Source of the DNA: an uncultured Lachnospiraceae bacterium
GTDB taxonomy: Bacteria; Bacillota; Clostridia; Lachnospirales; Lachnospiraceae
Assembly (NCBI GenBank): GCA_934339365.1
Contig: CAKRHW010000002.1
Coordinates: 124,001 to 188,000, forward strand
Length of the DNA: 64,000 bases
Direction of reading: 5' to 3'
Shown: one piece after another, positions 8,990 through 16,073 of the stretch
How positions within the stretch are numbered: position 1 is the stretch's first letter
Layout of the letters: every line of letters starts with the position of its first letter
Position numbers and translations under genes: made by a program
The notes under the pieces: generated by a model
The model's input: only the letters and a program-made list of their open reading frames with translations
What the model was told of the DNA's origin: nothing
Database searches by the model: none

Positions 8990-9583
8990 TTACTGCTTAG
9001 AAAGATGAAATTTGCCAAAGGTTTTAGGAGCCCTTTTTTCTTTTCGATATTGTTTGTAGCATTGACGGATATAATGAAAAGTCTGTTTTTCTCCTTTTTC
9101 TACAAGCATTTCTAATAAGCTTTCTAGAATTTTTTGAGTGTCAGGGTGCATAAGATAGTGATCTCTGGAACGATAATAATAATCAAGAGGATCTGTTGTT
9201 TTATAATTTTTACCATTATAAATCTTACTTGCAGCAACGCGGTCACAGAACATTTCATAAACATAATTCAAAGGCATTTCGCATCCGGTGAGTAATTCGC
9301 CATCTTTTAGAGAGTAATCAATCCAGTATTCAATATGATGTTTGTTTCGACCTTTGTGATGCAGCCAGGCAGAAGAATATCCCTTTTCTTTTCTTTCGGC
9401 ATTATTGGGACTGCAATTACCCTGGTAGTATTTTACTCCAATCCAAAATTCCGATGGACTGTATTTAGATAAATCATGAAGGATTCCCTGCCGAATCAGA
9501 CCGCATTGAAAGCAATGACGCATTACCATAATTTTATGGGAAGTAATGGTATGGAAATGTTTTGGAATATTTTTTATAATCAT
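8990..9583 (-). CDS. DUF5662 family protein
   Basis: This 197-residue soluble protein is rich in His and Tyr (KIMVMRHCFQCGLIRQGILH, HDLSKYSPSEFW, HHKGRNKHHIEYW). It matches the DUF5662 family found widely in Firmicutes, sometimes annotated 'catalase' without good evidence. The conserved His/Asp pattern (HDLSKYS; HHKGRNKHH) resembles an HD-like metal site, but no reaction is established. It is convergent with the kinase, with only 13 bases between stop codons, and transcribed from its own promoter at 9661. Confidence 0.75.
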   Translation of the reverse strand: MIIKNIPKHFHTITSHKIMVMRHCFQCGLIRQGILHDLSKYSPSEFWIGVKYYQGNCSPNNAERKEKGYSSAWLHHKGRNKHHIEYWIDYSLKDGELLTGCEMPLNYVYEMFCDRVAASKIYNGKNYKTTDPLDYYYRSRDHYLMHPDTQKILESLLEMLVEKGEKQTFHYIRQCYKQYRKEKRAPKTFGKFHLSKQ

Positions 9584-9632
9584 AGAGTTCTCCTTTGTCT
9601 ATAAAAACGCTTTATTCTATTAGATAAAAATG

Positions 9633-9661
9633 ATTTTAATCGTAGAAAAAAAGCTTGTCAA
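9633..9661 (-). promoter_or_regulatory. Sigma-A promoter of the DUF5662 gene
   Basis: On the minus strand a perfect TTGACA (9661-9656) and TAAAAT (9638-9633) are 17 bases apart, 50 bases from the ATG. Its -35 forms one arm of an inverted repeat TTGTCAA(9655-9661)/TTGACAA(9678-9684). Confidence 0.65.
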
Positions 9662-9730
9662 GTGTACACAAAAACATTTGACAAAACAAAATAAGAATTG
9701 GGTAAAAATAGATTTTCTTTTTATAAAATG

Positions 9731-9760
9731 TTGCTAGAAGAAGGAAAAGTATGATATGAT
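9731..9760 (+). promoter_or_regulatory. Promoter of lysA
   Basis: TTGCTA (9731-9736) and TATGAT (9755-9760) are separated by 18 bases. They lie 58 bases before the lysA ATG, leaving a short leader. Confidence 0.5.
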
Positions 9761-9817
9761 TAACGTTAGACGAGCTTCGTTTGAGGTAGAAAAGACATTT
9801 AATGGAGGATAAATAAC

Positions 9818-11074
9818 ATGGAAAAGAAACCATTTGTAACATTAGAACAGTTAAAAGAGATTAATAAGACATATCCGACCCCTTTTTATCTTTATGATGA
9901 GAAAGGAATCAGAGAGAATGCAGAAAAGGTTAAGAAGGCATTTTCATGGAATAAAGGATTTCGTGAGTATTTTGCTGTAAAAGCAACACCAAATCCATTT
10001 ATTATTGATATCTTAAAGGATTATGGATGTGGAGTAGACTGCTCTTCTGAAACAGAATTATATATGGCTGAAAAAATGGGATTTAAGGGTGAAGACATTA
10101 TGTTTTCATCAAACTGTACACCGGCTGAAGAATTTGTTTATGCGAAGAAGTTAGGTGCAATCATTAACTTAGATGATTTTACACATATTGATTTCTTAGA
10201 AGAAACAGCTGGAATTCCGGAGACTATCTGTTGCAGATACAATCCAGGTGGTGTTTTTAAGATTAGTAATTCGATTATGGATAATCCAGGTGAAGCAAAA
10301 TATGGTTTTACCAAGGAACAGTTATTTGAAGGATTTAAGATTTTAAAATCTAAGGGTGTAAAGCGTTTTGGATTACATGCATTTTTAGCAAGTAATACAG
10401 TATCTAATGATTATTATCCGACACTGGCAAAAGAATTATTTACAACAGCTGTTGAGTTGAAAAAAGAAACCGGAGCAGATATTAAATTTATTAATTTATC
10501 AGGTGGAGTTGGAATTCCATACAGACCAGATCAGGAACCAAATGATATTATTGAAATCGGAGAGAGAGTCCGTCAGGTATATGAAGAAGTTCTTGTACCG
10601 GCAGGAATGGGAGATATTGCTATTTATACAGAGATGGGACGTTTTATGTTAGGACCATATGGTGCATTGATTACGAAGGCTGTTCATGAAAAACACATTT
10701 ATAAGGAATATATCGGATGTGATGCCTGTGCATCTAATTTAATGCGTCCTGCTATATATGGTGCATATCATCATATTACAGTCATGGGAAAAGAAAACGA
10801 GCCATGTGATCACAAGTATGATGTGACAGGTTCTTTATGTGAAAATAGTGATAAGTTTGCAATTGACAGAATGCTTCCTAAGATTGATAAAGGTGATTTT
10901 CTGTTTATTCATGATGCGGGAGCACATGGATTTGCAATGGGTTATAACTATAATGGACGTTTATGGTCAGCAGAATTGTTATTAAAGACAGATGGAAGTG
11001 TTCAGATGATTCGTAGGGCAGAAACCATTAAAGATTATTTATCTACCTTTGATTTTTGCGATATTTTTAAATAG
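9818..11074 (+). CDS. lysA: Diaminopimelate decarboxylase
   Basis: This 418-residue PLP enzyme of fold type III converts meso-diaminopimelate to lysine plus CO2 in the cytoplasm. The PLP lysine is in EYFAVKATPNP (about residue 52). The glycine-rich phosphate-binding segment is INLSGGVGIPY (about residue 230), and CDACASNLMRP and GAHGFAMGYNYNG are near the C-terminus. The length and the 'DAGAHG' ending fit this group. Ornithine- or carboxynorspermidine-type decarboxylases share the fold, but these motifs fit LysA better. SD GGAGG precedes the ATG. A 474-residue unknown gene follows after 15 bases, probably co-transcribed. Confidence 0.88.
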   Translation: MEKKPFVTLEQLKEINKTYPTPFYLYDEKGIRENAEKVKKAFSWNKGFREYFAVKATPNPFIIDILKDYGCGVDCSSETELYMAEKMGFKGEDIMFSSNCTPAEEFVYAKKLGAIINLDDFTHIDFLEETAGIPETICCRYNPGGVFKISNSIMDNPGEAKYGFTKEQLFEGFKILKSKGVKRFGLHAFLASNTVSNDYYPTLAKELFTTAVELKKETGADIKFINLSGGVGIPYRPDQEPNDIIEIGERVRQVYEEVLVPAGMGDIAIYTEMGRFMLGPYGALITKAVHEKHIYKEYIGCDACASNLMRPAIYGAYHHITVMGKENEPCDHKYDVTGSLCENSDKFAIDRMLPKIDKGDFLFIHDAGAHGFAMGYNYNGRLWSAELLLKTDGSVQMIRRAETIKDYLSTFDFCDIFK

Positions 11075-11089
11075 ACAGGAGTAGTTTCC

Positions 11090-12514
11090 ATGAAAAAATT
11101 AATCAAGGAGATTCAGAATAAAAAGAATTTAGAAGTGAATCTTCCACAATATGCCACAGGACTGATGTCTTTGTATCACCGGTTTGCAATGATTCATTTT
11201 ACAATGAATTATTATAATTATTATGAGGTGATTAGTGAAAGCCAGAATAAGAAGAATGAAAAGATACGCAAGCTGTTATCAGAATTAAATGAGATTATAG
11301 GAAACGTTATGCTTCAGAGCGTAGTGGGGAAAGATCTTGAACAGGCAGTACTGAAAATAGAAAGTATCCGCGATTATATTGTTCGGACTATGCAGGTTTA
11401 TACTTCGTATTTAGATGCTTTTAATATCTATGAATATGTTTTAAATCGTGTGGAATATCAGTTCAAAAAAGAAGAAAAGATTTTAGATGGCTATCAGGAT
11501 GAAGAATTTACAAAGACAATCATGCGCTATATTTTAGATACGGATGATAAAGCACTCATTAATATGAAGATTTGTGATGTCATTCGTCAGCTTCCTGTCA
11601 GAATGACAAAGAATCATTTCTTTGAACTGGTAGAAAATGGATTATCGTTATATAATGGAAGCCCGAAAGGAAGCTTAGAGGATTTTCTGTATATGATTCG
11701 CACCTCTGCAATGCTTGATTTTCCGGAAGAAGACGCGAAGCAGTTTGAAGATTTATATAGTATCTATCAGGAATTTAGAAAATTAGATTACGAATCTGTA
11801 ACAGAAGAAGTCTATGAGACAATGCATGATAAAATTAATTATGTATCAGATGAAATCAGCCAGTCAGTTGATATGTATGTTATGCTGACAGAACTGGTAA
11901 ATGATGTTTATGCAATTTTACTTGCTATGCCATATGCAATGAGAGAAACGAAAGAAGAAGACATCTGTGTTTCGATTATTCAGGCTGTTAATGGAAAGTT
12001 TGGAAAAGAAAGTTTAGATCCGTTAGGAGAAGAAGTTTGTGATATGTTAATTGCTCTTGAGGGAAAACAGGAAAAAATTTATGAACAGTATTCTTCGTAT
12101 GAATTCATTTTAGATGAGATAAAGACGGATTCGGAACAGATTTTACAAAGTCTGATGCTTGATAAGGTATATCATTCCTTATATCGTATTTCAGATTTGT
12201 TGTCTGGAAATGGACTGTTTATGGAATTTGATGAGAATCCAGAAAAATTAGAGATTGCAGATAAACCATATATTGAAGAAAAAAAGAATAAGTTTTGCAA
12301 TGATTTAACAGAGTTATTTGAGAAGAATACACGTAAAGTAAATCGTGCCGTCATGGCAGCTGTTTTAGCATCTTTACCGGTATTTTTTGAAAATGTAACA
12401 CAATTACAGGATTATATTTACCAAAGCCTTCTTAACTGTAAAGATGTATCAGAAAAAAAGGCAGTTGTTGAAGTGTTAAGGCAGATGATTTCAGAAGACG
12501 AGTTTAACAAATAA
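11090..12514 (+). CDS. Unknown all-helical cytoplasmic protein downstream of lysA
   Basis: I do not recognise this 474-residue protein. It has no signal peptide, membrane segment, nucleotide-binding loop or conserved Cys/His cluster. The composition (many Leu, Glu, Lys, Tyr, Met) and heptad-like spacing suggest an almost entirely alpha-helical, possibly repeat-like protein. The start ATG has AGGAG about 9 bases upstream and follows lysA by 15 bases, so the two are likely one transcript. A hairpin without a clear T-tract lies 28 bases after its stop. The linkage to lysine synthesis is the only functional hint. Confidence 0.7.
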   Translation: MKKLIKEIQNKKNLEVNLPQYATGLMSLYHRFAMIHFTMNYYNYYEVISESQNKKNEKIRKLLSELNEIIGNVMLQSVVGKDLEQAVLKIESIRDYIVRTMQVYTSYLDAFNIYEYVLNRVEYQFKKEEKILDGYQDEEFTKTIMRYILDTDDKALINMKICDVIRQLPVRMTKNHFFELVENGLSLYNGSPKGSLEDFLYMIRTSAMLDFPEEDAKQFEDLYSIYQEFRKLDYESVTEEVYETMHDKINYVSDEISQSVDMYVMLTELVNDVYAILLAMPYAMRETKEEDICVSIIQAVNGKFGKESLDPLGEEVCDMLIALEGKQEKIYEQYSSYEFILDEIKTDSEQILQSLMLDKVYHSLYRISDLLSGNGLFMEFDENPEKLEIADKPYIEEKKNKFCNDLTELFEKNTRKVNRAVMAAVLASLPVFFENVTQLQDYIYQSLLNCKDVSEKKAVVEVLRQMISEDEFNK

Positions 12515-12542
12515 GAATGAAAAAAGTATAAGGATAGAAAAA

Positions 12543-12581
12543 AATGGGAAAACTGCATCTAGAACTTGTAGTTTTCCCATT
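12543..12581 (+). terminator. Stem-loop after the lysA transcript
   Basis: A 12-bp perfect stem (AATGGGAAAACT, 12543-12554, with 12570-12581) extends to about 15 bp with one G-U. No T-tract follows on the plus strand (CAAAAATG). It may end the lysA transcript weakly or shield the next mRNA, whose SD is 18 bases away. Confidence 0.5.
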
Positions 12582-12610
12582 CAAAAATGAAATCAGATAG
12601 GAGCAGAAAC

Positions 12611-12928
12611 ATGAAGTGGTATCGAGATCTTTATTGTAGTGAGAATATCAAAAACGACAAAAAGAAGATTATCCATGATATTAGACATCATAAAAGACAA
12701 TGGAATATTTATGTCATTACACTTGCTAGGAATCACTATGATTTGTTAGATATTTATCATGTGAATGTTTTGTATCAGCCATATTATAAAAAAAGAGAAA
12801 ATGAGATAACAATCATTGGAATTGCAAAAGGAAAAGAAGAAGCAATTCAACTCGTTCAGACAATAGTAATGGATGTTTATAAGAAAACAGGTGACTGTAA
12901 AGTAAAGGAATATGTAATGGAATGCTAA
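12611..12928 (+). CDS. Small unknown protein
   Basis: This 105-residue basic protein has no recognised domain. It has a compact alpha/beta look: a charged N-terminal helix, then short beta-prone strands (NIYVITLA, EITIIGIA) and a helix (KEEAIQLVQTIVMDVYKK). The frame is open from 12587, but AGGAG at 12599-12603 points to the ATG at 12611. It lies 29 bases before the DUF2953-GerW pair and may be expressed with it. Confidence 0.6.
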   Translation: MKWYRDLYCSENIKNDKKKIIHDIRHHKRQWNIYVITLARNHYDLLDIYHVNVLYQPYYKKRENEITIIGIAKGKEEAIQLVQTIVMDVYKKTGDCKVKEYVMEC

Positions 12929-12957
12929 ATTACTAAGCAATTCAGAATGGAGAGTTT

Positions 12958-13854
12958 ATGTTACATATCATTGGCATAATTCTGAAAATAGCAGGAATCA
13001 CGCTAGGTGGAATTCTCGCTTTTCTTCTGCTATTACTTCTTATTGTTTTGTTTTGTCCAATCAGATATCGGTGTAAAATTCGTATATTAGAAGAAAAAGA
13101 AGGTTGTCTTGTTTTGAGTTTCTTTTTTCATGCGTTTGATTATCGGATTTATTATAATCCCAAAAAAGATGTAAAAAAAAGTTTTCGAATTTTAGGAATC
13201 AAGGTAAAAAAGAAAAACAAGAAAATAAGTAATAAAAAACAAAAAAATAAGGAAAAATATGATAAGGAATCAGAAAAAGTGAAAGTACAGAATGCAGTAC
13301 AAGAAAAATCAGAAACTGCAAGAGTGTACAAGAAAATAGAAGAAACACAGAAGACTGATTTTGTGCCTGTCAGAACAGATAAAACGATACGGGAAAGAAA
13401 GTCTTTTTTTAGAAAGATCAAGGAACACTTTGTTTCTATCAAAAATAAAATTTGCAGTATCATGATACATGGTAAAAAAATGGTAGAAAAGATAAAAAGT
13501 ATAGCAGAATTTTTGGGAAATGAACAGACAAAGGATGCGTTTCGGTTTTTAAAAGAACAGGCTATAAAAATTCTTAAAAGAATAAAACCCAAAAAGATAA
13601 AAGGAAATCTGCATTTTGGTTTTTCAGATCCATCGTCTACAGGTAAACTTCTAGGTGTGCTTTCCTGGATTTATGGGCCGTTTTCTAAGTCGCTTATCCT
13701 ATACCCGGATTTCGAAAATAAAATTTTAGAGGGCACCATAGATGTAAAGGGCTCTGTGCAAATATACTATCTACTTATCATGGGCATCAGGTTGTATAGA
13801 AGTAAAGAAATGGATTATCTGCGAAATGTTTTATCAGAAAATGATATGATCTAA
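12958..13854 (+). CDS. DUF2953 membrane protein (YtfI-like)
   Basis: This 298-residue protein has one strong N-terminal membrane helix (about residues 4-28). A very basic linker (about 75-150, mostly Lys/Glu) follows, and then a C-terminal domain with the DUF2953 pattern (GNLHFGFSDPSSTGKLLGVL ... LYPDFENKILEGTIDVKGSV). In Bacillus subtilis the equivalent ytfI lies directly upstream of the spore germination gene gerW (ytfJ), and the same order is seen here with an 18-base gap. Likely role is sporulation, in the forespore; the molecular function is unknown. Confidence 0.82.
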   Translation: MLHIIGIILKIAGITLGGILAFLLLLLLIVLFCPIRYRCKIRILEEKEGCLVLSFFFHAFDYRIYYNPKKDVKKSFRILGIKVKKKNKKISNKKQKNKEKYDKESEKVKVQNAVQEKSETARVYKKIEETQKTDFVPVRTDKTIRERKSFFRKIKEHFVSIKNKICSIMIHGKKMVEKIKSIAEFLGNEQTKDAFRFLKEQAIKILKRIKPKKIKGNLHFGFSDPSSTGKLLGVLSWIYGPFSKSLILYPDFENKILEGTIDVKGSVQIYYLLIMGIRLYRSKEMDYLRNVLSENDMI

Positions 13855-13872
13855 AGTGAAAGGAGAAGCAGT

Positions 13873-14280
13873 ATGAGTGAAAATAATAATCAGGGAACAG
13901 TAGAAGAATTATTAAAGGGATTAGAGAATTTTGTTACAACAAAAACTGTAGTAGGGGAAGCAATTCACTTAAATGATACCATCATTCTTCCGCTTGCAGA
14001 TGCAACTTTTGGAGTTGGTGTAGGAAGTTTTAAAAATGGAGCGAAAGATAACCAAAGTGGTGGTATGGGAGGAAAGGTTTCTCCAAGCGCAGTGTTAGTA
14101 ATTAAGGATGGCTCTTCTAAATTAATCAATGTTAAAAATCAGGATGGGATTACAAAGATTTTAGACATGGTTCCGGATTTAATTGAAAAATTTCAGGGAA
14201 CTGGGAAAGAAACATTAAATGAAGAAAAATCTGGATTAGAGAATACAGAAAAAAATAAGCAGGACGACGAAACAAAGTAA
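13873..14280 (+). CDS. gerW: Sporulation/germination protein GerW (YtfJ family)
   Basis: This 135-residue protein covers the GerW/YtfJ family: VEELLKGLENF, VGEAI, DTIILPLADATFGVGVG, a Gly-rich loop GGGMGGK-like region and SPSAVLVIKDG. In B. subtilis the protein is made in the forespore and is needed for germination with L-alanine. The acidic tail is variable. SD GGAG lies 7 bases upstream. It forms a pair with the DUF2953 gene. Confidence 0.88.
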   Translation: MSENNNQGTVEELLKGLENFVTTKTVVGEAIHLNDTIILPLADATFGVGVGSFKNGAKDNQSGGMGGKVSPSAVLVIKDGSSKLINVKNQDGITKILDMVPDLIEKFQGTGKETLNEEKSGLENTEKNKQDDETK

Positions 14281-14302
14281 ATAGAAACAGGAACAAATTT
14301 AT

Positions 14303-14364
14303 AAGGTTTACGCATATAATACAGTAACCATAGAAGCTAAAGGAAATTTATATGCGTAAACTTT
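14303..14364 (+). promoter_or_regulatory. Long inverted repeat that would sequester the start of a small membrane peptide gene
   Basis: Bases 14303-14319 pair with 14348-14364 over 17 bp with a single G-U, leaving a 28-base loop. The right arm contains the ATG (14352-14354), and the loop holds the SD (AAAGGA). Folding would hide the start codon in the stem while the SD stays in the loop, so it may act as a translational switch or an RNA stability element. Regulation is inferred. Confidence 0.55.
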
Positions 14365-14489
14365 GTGGATATACTTTGTTTTGTATTGCGATTGGAATGC
14401 TAATTGGAATTTTTATTGAAAATACAGTTTGCTTAGTAATTATCATTCTTGTGCTTATGCTTATGGGATATAATTTATTTTGCTGTTAA
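14352..14489 (+). CDS. Small (45-residue) membrane protein
   Basis: The reading frame ATG (14352) to TAA (14489) encodes 45 residues with two hydrophobic segments, YTLFCIAIGMLIGIFI and CLVIIILVLMLMGY, ending in NLFCC. The SD AAAGGA sits about 7 bases upstream. The composition is that of a real two-helix membrane peptide, and I recall similar short proteins ending in YNLFCC in Lachnospiraceae. Function unknown. It lies between gerW and metF, with the metF ATG 27 bases after its stop. Confidence 0.65.
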   Translation: MRKLCGYTLFCIAIGMLIGIFIENTVCLVIIILVLMLMGYNLFCC

Positions 14490-14515
14490 AAATGATAAAG
14501 AAGAAAGAGGACAAA

Positions 14516-15385
14516 ATGAACATTAATAATTTATTTAAAAATGAAAGACAAAGTTTGTCATTTGAGGTTTTTCCACCAAAAAAGACAAGCTCAATTGATA
14601 CGGTATATAAGACAATTGATGAATTAGAGGATTTAAAACCAGATTTTATCAGTGTTACATATGGAGCAGGTGGAAGTGTAACAAATAACAGAACCTGTAA
14701 AATTGCATCTTATATTGCAAATAAACACCATATGACAGCGGTAGCACATCTGACTTGTGTAAGTGTTGGAAAAGAAGATGTGGATTATATTTTAGATGAT
14801 TTAAAGGCAAATGGAATCCAGAATATTTTAGCACTTCGAGGAGATATCAATCCGGATATTCCACCGAAAAAGGATTTTGAACATGCTTCTGATTTGATCA
14901 CATATATAAAAAACAGAGGAGATTTTCAGGTATCGGCAGCCTGTTATCCAGAGGGACATTTAGAGGCAAAGAATTTAGTAGAAGATATTCTTAATTTGAA
15001 GAAGAAAGTAGATGCCGGAGCAGAACATTTGATTTCGCAGCTGTTTTTTGATAATGATAAATTCTATGATTTCAGAGAAAAAACAGACATTGCCGGAATT
15101 CATGTTCCAATCGAAGCTGGTATTATGCCTGTAACGAATAAAAGTCAGATTGAAAGAATGGTATCAATGTGTGGTGCAAGTCTTCCACGTAAATTTACCC
15201 TTATGCTTCAAAGATATGAAAATAACCCGGAGGCATTAAGAGATGCAGGAATTGCATATGCAGTAGATCAGATTGTGGACTTACTTTCTCATGGAGTTTC
15301 CGGAATTCATTTATACACAATGAATAATTCTTATGTAGCAAAGCAGATAACAAAAAGTGTAGGAAATTTATTTCATGGAAGATAA
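14516..15385 (+). CDS. metF: 5,10-methylenetetrahydrofolate reductase
   Basis: This 289-residue TIM-barrel flavoprotein reduces methylene-THF to methyl-THF, the methyl donor for methionine synthase. Seen: SFEVFPPKK near the N-terminus, SVTYGAGGS, AHLTCV, LALRGD, CYPEGH, QLFFDN and GIMPV, all family hallmarks. I use the ATG at 14516 because GAGG is five bases upstream; the open frame further upstream starts at a TTG inside the preceding small gene. First gene of a methionine operon with the MetH reactivation protein and metH. Reductant (NADH or ferredoxin) not predictable. Confidence 0.92.
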   Translation: MNINNLFKNERQSLSFEVFPPKKTSSIDTVYKTIDELEDLKPDFISVTYGAGGSVTNNRTCKIASYIANKHHMTAVAHLTCVSVGKEDVDYILDDLKANGIQNILALRGDINPDIPPKKDFEHASDLITYIKNRGDFQVSAACYPEGHLEAKNLVEDILNLKKKVDAGAEHLISQLFFDNDKFYDFREKTDIAGIHVPIEAGIMPVTNKSQIERMVSMCGASLPRKFTLMLQRYENNPEALRDAGIAYAVDQIVDLLSHGVSGIHLYTMNNSYVAKQITKSVGNLFHGR

Positions 15386-15416
15386 ATAAAAAGTAGAAAA
15401 GAGTAAGGAATCAAAT

Positions 15417-16073
15417 ATGGAATCAAATGATGAAATTGTAATTCATGAATTAAATCGAAATGAATTTTTGCGCTATATGGGTGCGAGTGGTTTAGAACCT
15501 CAAGGTGTTTTAAAAGACAAAATTGAAGAATGCGAAACAGTAATAAAAAAAGAAATACAGCCGAAATATGTATATCGTGTTTTTGATGCAGGACAGATTT
15601 TGTTTCCGGGTAAAGATATTGCAGAACACATAAAAGGTTGTGAAAAAGTTGTTATGATGTGTGCAACAGTATCTGCAAATATTGACAAACTTTTGCGAAA
15701 AACAGAAATTACAGATATGACAAAAGCACTCATTTATGATTGTATGGCGAGTGTTGCAGTAGAGGAAGTTTGTGAACAGGTTGAAAAAATAATTCAAAAA
15801 AGATTACCACAATACTATATGACGTGGCGGTTTGGAGTCGGTTATGGCGATTTCCCTTTAGAATATCAGGATACATTTTTACAAATTCTGAATGCAACAA
15901 AATTAATTGGAGTTCATGTGAGCGAAAATCACATTTTAATTCCACGTAAATCAGTAACCTGTGTTATTGGTTTGAGTAGTAAGCCAATCTCAAATCATAA
16001 AAAAGGTTGCGGAAGCTGCAATATGAGAGAAAGATGTCAGTTTAGAAAAAAAGGAGAACGTTGTGGATTTTAG
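15417..16073 (+). CDS. Stand-alone methionine synthase activation-domain protein
   Basis: This 218-residue protein resembles the C-terminal AdoMet-binding reactivation domain of MetH as found separately in Clostridia. It has an N-terminal helical part (RYMGAS), the core segment VVMMCATVSANIDKLLRK, and the AdoMet-site-like segment RFGVGYGDFPLEYQ (compare RxSPGYG in MetH). The tail, KGCGSCNMRERCQFRK, contains four Cys not found in classic MetH. It overlaps metH by 11 bases, implying translational coupling and a one-to-one partnership. It would re-methylate oxidised cob(II)alamin using AdoMet and an electron donor. Confidence 0.82.
   Translation: MESNDEIVIHELNRNEFLRYMGASGLEPQGVLKDKIEECETVIKKEIQPKYVYRVFDAGQILFPGKDIAEHIKGCEKVVMMCATVSANIDKLLRKTEITDMTKALIYDCMASVAVEEVCEQVEKIIQKRLPQYYMTWRFGVGYGDFPLEYQDTFLQILNATKLIGVHVSENHILIPRKSVTCVIGLSSKPISNHKKGCGSCNMRERCQFRKKGERCGF

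Noticed and set aside
14480..14515. Upstream TTG start for metF
   Set aside because: It overlaps the 45-residue gene; the ATG at 14516 has the proper SD and matches the family N-terminus.
14281..14515. Cobalamin or SAM riboswitch controlling the metF-metH operon
   Set aside because: No B12-box or SAM-I core is visible; the only structure is the simple inverted repeat.
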